Notes: a model not told the origin generated them from the sequence alone. A stretch of DNA of 64,000 bases from Desertimonas sp963786985 (GCA_963786985.1 CAWBBL010000034.1:1-64000), one strand, 5' to 3'; counted from the first letter of the stretch, positions 36,601 to 44,728 are shown. Made by a program: numbers and translations.

Positions 36601-37620
36601 TCCGATGGCCGGGAGCTCCGAGCCGAGCTCATCGCGTGGGAGGCCGCCGTCCGGGCGTTGCAGGGTCGTTTCGACGACGCGCTCCGGCATGCCCGAAACA
36701 GTGTCGATGAGGCGCTCGCCGCCGGCAAGGAGCTCATCGCGGCACGCGCCTACCTCATCGTCGACTTCGCCGAGATGAGCCTCGGGCGCTCCGAGAGCGT
36801 CGAGAATTCGAACTTGGCGCTCGACATCTACACCCGGCTCGGTGACTTGCAAGGCGTGGCGACCGCCGCCAACAACCTCGGTGGCTACCACTACTACGGC
36901 GGTCGTTGGGACACTGCCGCCGACCTCTACCGGCAGTCCCGTGCTGCCCGCCAACGCCTCGGAGACCCAGTCAGCGCAGCGTACTGCGACTTCAACCTGG
37001 CCGAGATCTTGGTCGAACAGGGCGACCACCAGCAGGCGGAGACCTCTCTCCTCAGTGCTCTCACCACGATGCGATCGGTGGGAGATCAGTGGGGCACTGC
37101 CTTTGCGACCCGCCTACTCGGCGTCGTGAAGCTCCGAACTGCAGCGCTCGACGACGCCGCCGAGCTGCTTCGGTCGGCAATGACGATCTTCAATTCGATC
37201 GGGGCCAAGGCCGAGGCCTTCGACACCAAAGTCAGCATCGCCGAATGCCTGCTCTTCGACGATCGCGCTGATGAAGCACTGGCACTGGTCGAAACGCTCG
37301 TCGCCGAGGCCGAGGCGACCGGCGAGCATGAAACTCAGCTCCCTGCGATGCTCCGCTGGCGCGGCTACGCCATTGGTCAGCTGGGCGACCTCGATGCGGG
37401 GGCCGCCGAGGTCCGCGGCGCGCTGCGCGCGGCACGCCGGCTGGGCGCCATCCACGAGGTGGGTCTCGCCCTCGGGGCCCTTGATCACTTCAACGCCGCA
37501 ACTGGTCGGGTGACGCCCGAAGCCGACATCAGCGAGCGCGACGACATCATCGGTCGCTTGCGACTTCAACGCCGCCCTGCGCCTCCCGGATGGCCGGGCG
37601 GCGCGGTCAGCGGAACTTGA
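33667..37620 (+). CDS. tandem class III cyclase domains fused to AAA ATPase and TPR
   Basis: From the ATG at 33667 (MLVNVTRHPALDHPGRDVDE; GTG at 33583 is an alternative) the protein has ~1317 residues. Cyclase domain 1 has both metal Asp residues (FVDISGFTKMSD, VKFGGDALLLLF) but lacks the Asn/Arg pair. Domain 2 lacks the metal Asps (FLNLQG, SDIAADGAKIIL) but has Asn and Arg in MGDPVNVAARIMGKA. Then come an ATPase with Walker A AEPGTGKSRLVNEF and Walker B LYVEDAHWIDDASAD, and ~600 residues of TPR-like helices. The two cyclase halves are complementary and could form one composite active site. Product, cAMP or other, is not certain. Confidence 0.85.
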   Translation: MLVNVTRHPALDHPGRDVDEPAGHIESAAPQAPSRHPWTDVTPASYVSRVVREWVASPNPEALHRRLDGSMIFVDISGFTKMSDRLARLGNRGAEEVTAIISECFDQLIADARGFDGTLVKFGGDALLLLFRGECHSRRAAAAAIEMRQTLRRIRNVETAAGKVQLGMTVGVHSGEFDFFLVGGSHRELIIAGPAASELVALEESAQSGQIVVSAACARELPAANLGPERTRGRLLRGRLDTAVAAVTVDEPDDGDGDDGGDGDLTPFVPTALTEAFRGHGKLESEHRHVTVAFLNLQGLDQRIAHGDPGEVAEELDRLIRVVQDAADRRDVCFLASDIAADGAKIILTSGAPRSTGHDEESMLLALRAIVDSAPAVPVRIGVNSGPVFTGEIGTSDWRTYTAMGDPVNVAARIMGKARTGEIVAALPVIDRSRTLFTTERIEPFTVKGKRQPLVAGTLGPPRGTRTEVAADDLPMIGRDAELEVLAEAAVAARAHGGTAVEIVAEPGTGKSRLVNEFIARCPDFTVQRAECRLYQADTPYFPIAQLLSSALGLSGLTSSAKVRRLHALVSSACPQLTPWLSLIGIALQLRIEPSEDVRLLDNEFRKSRLEAAVTELLGAVMDTPTILYVEDAHWIDDASADLLGALAADITSRPCILIITRRGNGPDLNLDQPTHRRIELAPIDSGFAIGLVEMATRDAPLPQHVVATLSQRSGGNPLFILELVNAIRAGGDLGSLPTSVEALITARIDRLPAHERSLLRRASVLGVGFHSAHLSAVVTDDNPLDAVSQLHDFLSVDETGWVSFRHALVRTVAYEGLPYRTRRQLHSQVADSIMSTAESVPGEHLAMLSPHLFYAQRDVEAWQCSIEAGDRAREVYANLDAAALYERALTAAARIGGIDDLARSSVYETLGDVLELAGLYNDASRAYAAARRLAGDDPPRHGALLLKAAYVAEHQGRYTNSIRLLRKALRLIEVSSGSDGRELRAELIAWEAAVRALQGRFDDALRHARNSVDEALAAGKELIAARAYLIVDFAEMSLGRSESVENSNLALDIYTRLGDLQGVATAANNLGGYHYYGGRWDTAADLYRQSRAARQRLGDPVSAAYCDFNLAEILVEQGDHQQAETSLLSALTTMRSVGDQWGTAFATRLLGVVKLRTAALDDAAELLRSAMTIFNSIGAKAEAFDTKVSIAECLLFDDRADEALALVETLVAEAEATGEHETQLPAMLRWRGYAIGQLGDLDAGAAEVRGALRAARRLGAIHEVGLALGALDHFNAATGRVTPEADISERDDIIGRLRLQRRPAPPGWPGGAVSGT

Positions 37621-38165
37621 AGGCCGGGTCGGCGTCGAACAAGACGTAGTACTGCGTCTGGCCGCTGCCGGTCCGGGTGATTTTGGCGCACGGAATCGGA
37701 GAACTCGCTGATGGTGGCACCGCAGATCGCCGTCAGCGCCACGCCATCGATGAACACGACGGCATGGCCGGGCGGCGTCGAATGCGCCTTCGACATGACC
37801 ACGGTGATCTCGACCACGGCACCGCCCGTGTCGCCTTCGAACTGGACGTTGTACGCGGTGACGCAGTCGGTGCCAGCGCACTCGCCAGGACCGGTGGCAA
37901 CGGGACTGATCGCGACGGTCTTGATGAATTCGGCGCCGGCACGGAACGTCAACTGCGAGACCGTCGCCATCGTTCGCCGTGGCGACGCAGGGCCCCTGTT
38001 TCGAGCAATCGACGATCGTCTGAGCTCCGCCATCCGTCGCCGGGCGTCGGGCGCTCGGCTTCAATCGACCTCGCGCCCTCGAGACTGAGTTCCCTCCGCC
38101 GCCGCGGCCGGCGCCACGACGCCGACCAGTGCCGACACGACACCCACTATGACCCAAACCCGCAT
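37607..38165 (-). pseudogene. frameshifted small secreted protein
   Basis: A signal peptide (MRVWVIVGVVSALVGVVAPA, start 38165) leads into a stop. In other frames follow QTIVDCSKQGPCVATAN, then TVSQLTFRAGAEFIKTVAIS ... VQFEGDTGGAVVEITVVMSK ... FIDGVALTAICGATISEF, and finally KITRTGSGQTQYYVLFDADP AFKFR ending at 37607. Three shifts (near 38065, 37980 and 37690) are needed. The joined protein of about 180 residues has three Cys pairs. The family is not recognised. It overlaps the cyclase stop by 14 bp. Confidence 0.5.
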
Positions 38166-38266
38166 CGCCCCACTCCTTTACATCCGCCGCGGAGCCGCAG
38201 CACGAGAGCCGGGACTGTAGCGCAACTCGGTGGTTGCGCCACCAGCGCCGTGTCGTGCCAGGTGAC

Positions 38267-39523
38267 TCAACGGTGGCGTGATGGCGCGTGACCGTGCGGT
38301 GCAGGTGCGATGCAGCGGACGATGACGCCGGTAAGCAGGACCCCGGCACCGGTGACGATCGCGGCGAGGGGCAGCATCACGGCCAGGACGACGCAGCCAA
38401 CGAGGCCGGCGATGCTGAGCCAGCGGGGCCAGCGGCGTTGGCCCTGACCAAGGGTCAGGCAGGCGGCGTTGGTGATGGCGTAATAGGTGAGGATGGTGAC
38501 GCCGGAGAAGCCAATGGCTCCCCGCAGGTCGAGGACGGCGGTGAGCACGATCACGACAGTGGTGACGAGGATCTCGGCGCGCAGGGGAAGAGCGCGATTT
38601 CCGTCGATCTGCGCGAGCCAGTTCGGCAGCTCGTGGCGGCGGGCCATCGCCAGCACGGTGCGGGACACGCCGGGCACGAGGTTGAGGAGAACCCCGAGCG
38701 CAGCGATTCCGGCGCCGACACGGACGGCTGGTGCCAGCCAGTCGAGTGGCGAGGTGGCAACGACGAGACTGAGTGGGGCGTCATTGGCTGCGACGGCGGC
38801 GACGGGGACCGTGGCGAGAAGCGTGACGCCGACGACGGCGTAGACCACCAGCACCCCGCCCAGGGCGCGAGGGATCGCCTTGGGGATGATCGTGGCCGGG
38901 TCGCGGACTTCCTCGCCGAGGGTGGCGATGCGGGCATAGCCGGCGAAGGCGAAGAACAGGAACCCGGCCGCACGCAGGACGCGAGCTGGCGACGTATCGA
39001 CCGGGGCGAGCGACGCGAGCGACGCGGTCGGGCTCGACCAGCCGGCGACGGTGACCGCGACGAGCGCCGCCAACACGACGGCGAGCAGGCATTTGGTGAC
39101 GACGACGGTGCGGGTCAGCCCGCCGATGTTGACGAGCGCCACGGCGCTGACTGCGGTGACGCCAACGAACCGGGGGTGCTCGGGCCACAGATAGGCGCCG
39201 GCTGTGAGCGCCAGCGCGACGCACGAGGCGGTCTTGCCGACCACGAACCCCCACCCCGCGAGGTGGCCCCAGAACGCGCCGAGCTGACGGCGGGCGTAGA
39301 CGTAGGTGCCGCCCGACTCCGGGTGCAGCGCAGCGAGCTGGGCTGACGAGGTGGCGTTGCAGAACGCGACGACCGCGGCGACCACGAGGCCGATCAGCAG
39401 CCCGGTCCCCGCAACATCCGCGGCCGGGCTCCACGCGCTGAACACTCCGGCGCCGATCATCGACCCGGCGCCAACGGTCACCGCGTCGGCGAGACCCAGC
39501 CGACGCTCCAGCGGTGCCGTCAT
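38267..39523 (-). CDS. APC-superfamily amino acid permease
   Basis: The start at 39523 (MTAPLERRLGLADAVTVGAG) is preceded by a clear gap; 418 residues with about twelve membrane helices. The N-terminal GAGSMIGAGVFSAWSPAADV matches the helix-1 GxG(I/V)F motif of APC transporters. Further family features are ALHPESGGTYVYARRQLGAF and FFAFAGYARIATLGEEVRDP, the latter the conserved helix-6 region with the Glu-Glu-Val block. It probably imports an amino acid or amine; the substrate is unknown. It lies at the end of the arsenic cluster but no link is evident. Confidence 0.88.
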   Translation of the reverse strand: MTAPLERRLGLADAVTVGAGSMIGAGVFSAWSPAADVAGTGLLIGLVVAAVVAFCNATSSAQLAALHPESGGTYVYARRQLGAFWGHLAGWGFVVGKTASCVALALTAGAYLWPEHPRFVGVTAVSAVALVNIGGLTRTVVVTKCLLAVVLAALVAVTVAGWSSPTASLASLAPVDTSPARVLRAAGFLFFAFAGYARIATLGEEVRDPATIIPKAIPRALGGVLVVYAVVGVTLLATVPVAAVAANDAPLSLVVATSPLDWLAPAVRVGAGIAALGVLLNLVPGVSRTVLAMARRHELPNWLAQIDGNRALPLRAEILVTTVVIVLTAVLDLRGAIGFSGVTILTYYAITNAACLTLGQGQRRWPRWLSIAGLVGCVVLAVMLPLAAIVTGAGVLLTGVIVRCIAPAPHGHAPSRHR

Positions 39524-39576
39524 CGACCCCACCTGCGATGTGGCTCGGAATCGCGGCCGGTGAGGCAGGCCGTCGT

Positions 39577-39963
39577 TCAGCGACCGGCGGGTTGGAAGAG
39601 CTCGACCACGTTGCCCGACGGGTCCTGCAGCAGGATCTGTTTGCCGCCGGGCCCCTCCACGATGTCGTTGCGGAAGGTTGCGCCGGCGTCGCCGAGTCGT
39701 CCGACCTCGGAGGCGAGGTCGTCGACAATGAAGTGGATCCGGTTCCAACCGCCCGGGCCGGGCGTTGCACCGTCAGGCATCGGCCGACCTGCCGAACTCT
39801 TCGGGCCGGCGAGCAACAGTCGCAGGTTGCCGCGCTTGACATCGGCGAAGGCGGGCAGCGCGCTGGTCAGCACCTCGAAGCCGAGCAGCGACGTGTAGAA
39901 GGCGATCGACTCCTCCACGTCACTGACCATGTAGCGGACGTTGACGAACTCATCGCTTGGCAT
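39577..39963 (-). CDS. VOC-family protein at the end of the arsenic operon
   Basis: The 128-residue protein has a single VOC domain (VNVRYMVSDVEESIAFYTSL LGFEV ... WNRIHFIVDDLASEVGRLGD ... DIVEGPGGKQILLQDPSGNV). The start overlaps the ArsR-ArsC gene by 14 bp, so it is in that operon. Unlike ArsI it lacks a Cys pair, so it is not expected to be a C-As lyase. Role unknown. Confidence 0.82.
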   Translation of the reverse strand: MPSDEFVNVRYMVSDVEESIAFYTSLLGFEVLTSALPAFADVKRGNLRLLLAGPKSSAGRPMPDGATPGPGGWNRIHFIVDDLASEVGRLGDAGATFRNDIVEGPGGKQILLQDPSGNVVELFQPAGR

Positions 39964-40780
39964 TGGTGGACCTCCTTGTGGTTGTTCGGTCGCTCAACAG
40001 GTGGTGGAGCAGGAAACTGATGCGGCTCTCGAGATCGACGGTGGTGCGCTCGAACGCCGGGTACGTGGAACGGTTCGTCGCACCGTCGAGCGCCGGGTCG
40101 GGAATGCTCCAGTGCACGAGCTCAGGATGCGACGGGAACTCCGGGCATACCTCGCGGACGCGGTCACAGAGCGTGATCACCTCGTCGAATCGCTCGGAGA
40201 CGAACTCGTCGATGTGCTTGGTGCGGTTCGCGCTGATGTCGATGCCACGCGTCCGCAGCACGCGCACCGCGTTGGGGTGGAGCGGCTTCGGTTCGCTGCC
40301 GGCGCTGCGGGCGTCGATCGCGCCCGCCGACATGTGTTCGATCAACGCTTCTGCGATCTGGGATCGGGCACTGTTCCCGGTACACAGGAACAACACCCGT
40401 TGGCGACGGCACGAGTCCTCCCTCGGCTGGCTGGCCAGGGGTGGTGCTATGCCATGAAGCGCCGGATGGAGAGCACCGCCCGCGGTCTGCAACGCCCGTC
40501 GGCAGGCACCCAGGTCAATCGTGTAGTAGCTGTCGCGACGGTCGGCTGAGCTCCGGCGAGCGGACACCAGGCCGCCATCGCGGAGTTGTCGCAAGTGGTA
40601 GGACACCAGGCTCTGCGGTTCGTCGACCAGCACCATCAACTCCCCCACCGCCCGATCACTACGCACCAACTCCTGCATCAGACGCCAACGCACCGGATGC
40701 GACGCCAGTCGCACGAACGACGGCGGGTCGGTCACCGCGGGCCGCGCGGTCACGCTCCTCACACCTTGAACAGTACCCAT
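39950..40780 (-). CDS. ArsR-type regulator fused to low-molecular-weight phosphatase (arsenate reductase-like)
   Basis: The ATG at 40780 (MGTVQGVRSVTARPAVTDPP) gives 276 residues. The N-terminal ~100 residues are an ArsR HTH (SHPVRWRLMQELVRSDRAVG ... LVSYHLRQLRDGGLVSARR). The C-terminal part is a low-molecular-weight phosphatase domain with the P-loop VLFLCTGNSARSQ (CX5R) and the Asp in HWSIPDPA. Such fusions are known among actinobacterial arsenic clusters; the phosphatase part may act as arsenate reductase or have become a sensor. ATCAATC-N6-GATTGAT lies right upstream. Confidence 0.85.
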   Translation of the reverse strand: MGTVQGVRSVTARPAVTDPPSFVRLASHPVRWRLMQELVRSDRAVGELMVLVDEPQSLVSYHLRQLRDGGLVSARRSSADRRDSYYTIDLGACRRALQTAGGALHPALHGIAPPLASQPREDSCRRQRVLFLCTGNSARSQIAEALIEHMSAGAIDARSAGSEPKPLHPNAVRVLRTRGIDISANRTKHIDEFVSERFDEVITLCDRVREVCPEFPSHPELVHWSIPDPALDGATNRSTYPAFERTTVDLESRISFLLHHLLSDRTTTRRSTNAKR

Positions 40781-40790
40781 CCAAGCGACA

Positions 40791-40810
40791 ATCAATCAAA
40801 CCAGATTGAT
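40791..40810. promoter_or_regulatory. inverted repeat operator upstream of the ArsR-ArsC fusion
   Basis: ATCAATC (40791-40797) and GATTGAT (40804-40810) are exact reverse complements with a 6-bp spacer, the form of ArsR-family operators. It sits between the arsC and fusion genes, so the fusion may control an internal promoter. Confidence 0.55.
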
Positions 40811-40845
40811 AGATATTTGGCCGAGCGACGCGACGACGCTCGGCG

Positions 40846-41253
40846 CTAGCTGTGCAACCGATCGAGGAGTGCTCGAACTTTGTTGTCGATTTCGTCGCGG
40901 ATGGTGCGCACGACATCGAGCGGTTGCCCGGCCGGGTCATCGAGCTTCCAGTCCTCGTAGCGCGTGCCCGGATAGAACGGGCAAGAATCACCGCACCCCA
41001 TCGTGATGACAATGTCGGAGGCTGCGACCGTCGCATCGGTGAGAACCTTGGGGGTTGCTTGGTTGCTGTTGAGGTCGATGCCGATCTCTCGCATCGCGGT
41101 GACGACCGTGGGGTTGATCGTGTCGGCGGGGGCGGTGCCTGCGGAGCGGACGACGACCTCGTCTCCGGCGTAGTGGGTCAGGAGGGCGGCGGCCATCTGG
41201 GAACGCCCGGCGTTGTGGACGCACACGAACAGCACTTCGGGACGTTCAGGCAT
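40846..41253 (-). CDS. arsC: arsenate reductase, LMW phosphatase type
   Basis: The 135-residue protein carries the nucleophile loop VLFVCVHNAGRSQMAA (CX5R) and the resolving Cys pair of the thioredoxin-coupled type (TMGCGDSCPFYPGTRYEDW), followed by the catalytic Asp in KLDDPAGQP. It reduces arsenate to arsenite in the cytoplasm. It overlaps the aquaporin gene by 8 bp, so export or uptake of arsenite is coupled to reduction. Confidence 0.92.
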   Translation of the reverse strand: MPERPEVLFVCVHNAGRSQMAAALLTHYAGDEVVVRSAGTAPADTINPTVVTAMREIGIDLNSNQATPKVLTDATVAASDIVITMGCGDSCPFYPGTRYEDWKLDDPAGQPLDVVRTIRDEIDNKVRALLDRLHS

Positions 41254-41929
41254 GTTCGGTCTCCGTAGTTGTTGTCGGGTAGAGCACGCTGATCAGTGCG
41301 AGCGCGATCGCGGTGCCGATCAGTTGCATGACGATGAACATCGGCACCGAGGACGGTTTGATTCCGGCGAAGCTGTCCGAGAGCGTGCGGGCGACTGTGA
41401 CCGCGGGGTTGGCGAAACTGGTCGAGGACGTGAACCAGTAGGCGCCGGCGATCCACACGCCGACCGCATACGGCAGGGCATTGGCGCGGCCGGTGCGGAG
41501 GCAGCCATGGATGACGAGCAGCAGTCCTGCCGTGGCGACAACCTCTGACAGCCACAACGCGCCCGAGGATCGAACCTGCGCGGAAAGATTGATGGCGGGC
41601 AGGTCGAACATCAGGTTGGCAAGGATCGCGCCGGCACAACCGCCGAGGACCTGAGCGACAACGTGAACACCGGCGTCGGCCGTGCTGATCGTGCCATGAG
41701 CGCGGGCGACGAGGGTCACGGCAGGGTTGAAGTGAGCGCCCGACACGGCACCGAAGATCAGGATCAACGCAACGAGCGCGGCGCCGGTGGCGGCTGCGTT
41801 CTCCAACAGTTGGAGGCCGGCATCGGAGGGTGAGAGACGCTCGGCCATGATCCCGGAACCGATCACAGCCACGATCAACATCCCGGTACCGAGGGCCTCG
41901 GCCACGAAGCGACGCGGTCTCCGGCCCAC
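41246..41929 (-). CDS. MIP/aquaporin-like channel of the arsenic operon
   Basis: The 227-residue protein starts at a GTG (VGRRPRRFVAEALGTGMLIV) and has six membrane segments. Two half-helix loops carry the NPA motifs: VSGAHFNPAVTL and SFANPAVTVARTL. It resembles aquaglyceroporin AqpS-like channels of arsenic operons, which let arsenite leave the cell. It follows arsI by 19 bp and overlaps arsC. Substrate is inferred from context. Confidence 0.87.
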   Translation of the reverse strand: MGRRPRRFVAEALGTGMLIVAVIGSGIMAERLSPSDAGLQLLENAAATGAALVALILIFGAVSGAHFNPAVTLVARAHGTISTADAGVHVVAQVLGGCAGAILANLMFDLPAINLSAQVRSSGALWLSEVVATAGLLLVIHGCLRTGRANALPYAVGVWIAGAYWFTSSTSFANPAVTVARTLSDSFAGIKPSSVPMFIVMQLIGTAIALALISVLYPTTTTETEHA

Positions 41930-41948
41930 GGTTCGGTGATGCTGGTGG

Positions 41949-42359
41949 TCAGGCGTCAGCGGAGCAGCATGCGTCGTCGGTGGCGCACGACATCGCTGGA
42001 GCGTCGGCGAGCACGGTGTAGAACTCCCAGGCGTTGTCCGGGCCCTGCACCCACGTCTTGTCCTGCACCGCGAAGCAGCACGAGACGTTCTCCTGAACGT
42101 GCTGCTCGAACCCGAATTGCTCGGCCCGGGCGATCACCGCGGCGACCTCGTCAGTGGTCTCGACCTCGACGCCGATGTGATTGAGCGTTCCCGGCTCACC
42201 GGCGTTGGCGAACAGCACCAGCTTCAGCGGGGGATCGACGATCGCGAAGTTGGCATAGTCGGTGCGAACCTTGGCTGGTGGGGTCTGAAACAGCTTGGAA
42301 TAGAACGCGATCGAGGTGTCGAGGTCGTCGACGTTGAGGGCGAGTTGAACACGGGACAC
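41949..42359 (-). CDS. arsI: ArsI/CadI-type VOC dioxygenase (C-As lyase-like)
   Basis: The GTG start gives a 136-residue VOC protein (VSRVQLALNVDDLDTSIAFY SKLF ... LNHIGVEVETTDEVAAVIAR ... NVSCCFAVQDKTWVQGPDNA WEFYTV). The vicinal Cys pair in VSCCFAVQDK and the WVQGPD motif match ArsI, which cleaves methyl- or aromatic arsenicals, and the related CadI. A C-terminal Cys pair (DDACCSADA) is also present. It is the first gene of the ars operon, next to the arsR promoter. Confidence 0.85.
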   Translation of the reverse strand: MSRVQLALNVDDLDTSIAFYSKLFQTPPAKVRTDYANFAIVDPPLKLVLFANAGEPGTLNHIGVEVETTDEVAAVIARAEQFGFEQHVQENVSCCFAVQDKTWVQGPDNAWEFYTVLADAPAMSCATDDACCSADA

Positions 42360-42378
42360 GGGCAGCCTCCTGGCTTAC

Positions 42379-42394
42379 ATTGACGAATGTCGAT
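42379..42394. promoter_or_regulatory. ArsR operator 1
   Basis: ATTGACGAATGTCGAT is an imperfect palindrome (ATYGAC-GAAT-GTCGAT). It shares GACGAATGTCGAT with operator 2 and overlaps the predicted start of the minus-strand ars transcript (about 42395). Confidence 0.65.
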
Positions 42395-42401
42395 GAAATG
42401 C

Positions 42402-42429
42402 ATCGTACCAATGAATCGAAGCCTGTCAA
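42402..42429 (-). promoter_or_regulatory. promoter of the ars operon
   Basis: On the minus strand TTGACA (42429-42424) and TACGAT (42407-42402) stand 16 bp apart, a good -35/-10 pair pointing into the arsI-aquaporin-arsC operon, flanked by the two operators. Confidence 0.6.
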
Positions 42430-42437
42430 TAGACCTG

Positions 42438-42453
42438 TTCGACGAATGTCGAT
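42438..42453. promoter_or_regulatory. ArsR operator 2
   Basis: TTCGACGAATGTCGAT repeats the operator-1 core and lies 13 bp before the arsR start, so ArsR is expected to repress both itself and the divergent operon. Confidence 0.65.
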
Positions 42454-42465
42454 ACAGTCGGACCC

Positions 42466-42804
42466 ATGCCGAAGGTCGCCGCCGTCCTCGATCCGATCGC
42501 CTGTTGCACACCAGTCCGCGCCGAAACCCTCGACGGGGCCACGGCCGAAACACTGGCGCGCTCGTTCGCCGCCCTCTCCGATCCCATTCGCCTCCGACTG
42601 TTGAGCTTCATCGCCTCCGCCGACGCCGACGAAGTGTGTTTCTGCGACCTGCTCGAACCGTCCGGCCGATCCCAGCCAACCGTCAGTCATCACATGAAGA
42701 TCCTCGTTGACGCCGGACTGGTCACACGTGAGAAACGAGGACTCTGGGTGTGGTACCGCCTCGTGCCGTCGCGACTCGATGCGCTCCGATCAGTGCTCCG
42801 CTAG
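42466..42804 (+). CDS. arsR: ArsR-family repressor
   Basis: The 112-residue protein has a winged HTH (FAALSDPIRLRLLSFIASAD ... CDLLEPSGRSQPTVSHHMKI LVDAGLVTREKRGLWVWY). Possible metalloid-binding Cys residues are the pair in PIACCTP near the N terminus and EVCFCDLL in helix alpha3, the latter the classical ArsR position. It is divergent from the arsI operon and two matching operators lie in the intergenic region. Confidence 0.92.
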   Translation: MPKVAAVLDPIACCTPVRAETLDGATAETLARSFAALSDPIRLRLLSFIASADADEVCFCDLLEPSGRSQPTVSHHMKILVDAGLVTREKRGLWVWYRLVPSRLDALRSVLR

Positions 42805-42834
42805 CGGCGACCCGGCGCCCGCCGTACCAGTCCA

Positions 42835-43047
42835 TCAGGGCATTCGGCGCGCTAGCTCTTGGGGGCGGGTGAGCTTCGGGGAGGGTCCGTCAGCCGTCGA
42901 TGGCATCGGCGGCAGGCGCGGCTCGTGCTTCGTCGCGTGATCAACGGGACGCTCGGCGAAGTATTCGGGTGACAGCTCCTCGGGTCGTCGGTACGGTCGC
43001 GGCGGGTTCTCGGGAGGAACCTGGGCATTGATGAAGAGGAGAATCAT
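42835..43047 (-). CDS. small Pro-rich protein, copy A
   Basis: The 70-residue ORF starts MILLFINAQVPPENPPRPYR RPEELSPEYFAERPVDHAT and continues with a Pro-rich tail. A second copy at 48156-48275 encodes the first 39 residues almost unchanged. Both lie divergently upstream of a secreted-protein gene with the same signal peptide. The conservation argues that it is a real gene; no function is known. Confidence 0.6.
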   Translation of the reverse strand: MILLFINAQVPPENPPRPYRRPEELSPEYFAERPVDHATKHEPRLPPMPSTADGPSPKLTRPQELARRMP

Positions 43048-43440
43048 GTCTCGGCCTCCCATCCGCGCAGTACCGCCGCTGGAGTGTCCTCGCTGCTGTT
43101 GACCAGCCTGGCCGTAGCCGGCAAACGGCGGCGATCGTCGAAGAACTCCAGATCATCGAACCAAGCGATCGAAGCGCCTCAACTGACGGCGGTCGTCGCA
43201 GCCGATTCACAACGAGGTGACCGCCCGCTCACGTGGCTTGTCACTCGAACCCAGGTTCCCAAGTCGGAGGAGACGACAACCTAGGAAGAGGAGAAAGCAA
43301 TGAAGATTCGACGATTAGTGATGGCGCGTCGCCGCGGCGCGGTCGCCGTGGTCGCCGCGGCCCTTGTGGCCACTGCCGCGCTGCCGCTGGGGGCTGTGGC
43401 GACGTCGGTGCCGGAACCGGAGCCGACTGCCTCGCCGCCA
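42935..43440. repeat. inverted duplication, copy A (small ORF + leader + signal peptide)
   Basis: This ~500-bp segment is repeated inverted at 47755-48270. It holds the small divergent ORF, the ~250-bp intergenic region and the codons for the signal peptide of the haloperoxidase-like protein. Landmarks correspond: ATG 43047 with 48156, ATG 43300 with 47894. The ribosome site aggaagaggagaaagcaatg is identical in both. Confidence 0.85.
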
Positions 43441-44728
43441 CCGATGGCTGTGGAGACGTCGGTGCCGGAGTCGGCGCCGACTGCCTCGTCGGTGCGGGAC
43501 TGGAACCAGCACGCCGTCGCCGTCCTGATGACGCCCTCAGATGCGCCGGAGCCGGGCGCCGGTCAGACGCCGCCGGTCACGATGTTGCACATGGCGATGG
43601 TCCACGGGGCGATCTACGACGCTGTCAACGCCATCGACGGCGGGTACCAGCCCTTGCTCCCCGGACTGCCGGCAGCTTCGCCGTCGGCGTCACTGGATGC
43701 AGCAGTGGCAACCGCAGCCCACGACGTGCTCGTCGGACTGGGCACCGATCCACCGATGCCGGAGGCCGTGGTGACTCGGATCGATGGTCTGTACGAAGAG
43801 GCGCTGGCGGCGATTCCCGACGGCACCGACAAGACGGACGGGATTGCCGTTGGGGCCGCCGCCGCGGCGGCGATGCTGGCGGCAAGAGCCGACGACGGTC
43901 GCTACGTCCCGTTCTCCCATCCCGTTGGCGATCAACCAGGTGAGTGGCGTCCGGCCCCACCCGACGAGATCAGCGACCCGTTCGCCTGGGTCGCCAACGT
44001 CCAGCCGTTCACGCTCGACAGCTCGTCGCAGTTCCGTTCGTCGGGGCCGCCCGCACTCGACAGTGCCGAGTACACCACCGAGTACAACGAGGTCAAGGAC
44101 CTCGGCGCCGTCGACGGGGCGCGCAGCCCCGAGCAGCAGGCCATCGCCGAGTTCCACGTCAACACTGTGGAGATGTACAACCGCACGTTGCGCACCGTCG
44201 CCGAAGCCGAGGGGCTCACCCTCGCCGAGGATGCCCGACTGTTGGCGATGGCCAACGTGGCCGGCGCCGACACCGCGATCAACTGCTGGGACGACAAGGC
44301 GTACTGGCACTTCTGGCGTCCGATCACCGCCATCCACGAGGGCGACAACGACGGCAACGACGACACCGTCGGCGACCCGTCGTGGGAGCCGATGGCTCCC
44401 GACGCCGCCGTATCCGGACAGCGCTTCTGGCTACAACTGCCTCACGGCGGCGTTCATGCACAGCGCCGACGCCTTCTTCGGCGGGGAGCCGATCGCCTTC
44501 AGCCTCGTGAAGATCGTGCCCGACGCCCCCGAGGTGACCCGCGAGTATGCGACGTTCACGGACGTTCTACCCGAGACCATCGACGCCCGCGTGTTCCAGG
44601 GCCTCCACTTCCGCACCGCCGACGAGCAGGGCGCCGAGATCGGCGCCAACGTCGCCGAGTGGGTCGCCACCAACTACTTCCAACCGGCGAGCTCGGCGAG
44701 CACGGCGAGCGCGCCGCCCACCACCTGA
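43300..44728 (+). CDS. secreted vanadium haloperoxidase/PAP2-like protein, frameshifted
   Basis: A signal peptide (MKIRRLVMARRRGAVAVVAA ALVATAALPLGAVATSV) is followed by a helical PAP2/haloperoxidase-type domain: RDWNQHAVAVLM, PPVTMLHMAMVHGAIYDAVN, and KAYWHFWRPITAIHEGDNDG with the WRPxTAI block. Near 44408 the frame changes to PPYPDSASGYNCLTAAFMHS and continues to VAEWVATNYFQPASS. The joined protein is about 475 residues. In the last block a Gly-Tyr-Asn replaces the usual SGH of haloperoxidases, as in the family subgroup of uncertain activity. Expected to be extracytoplasmic. Confidence 0.82.
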
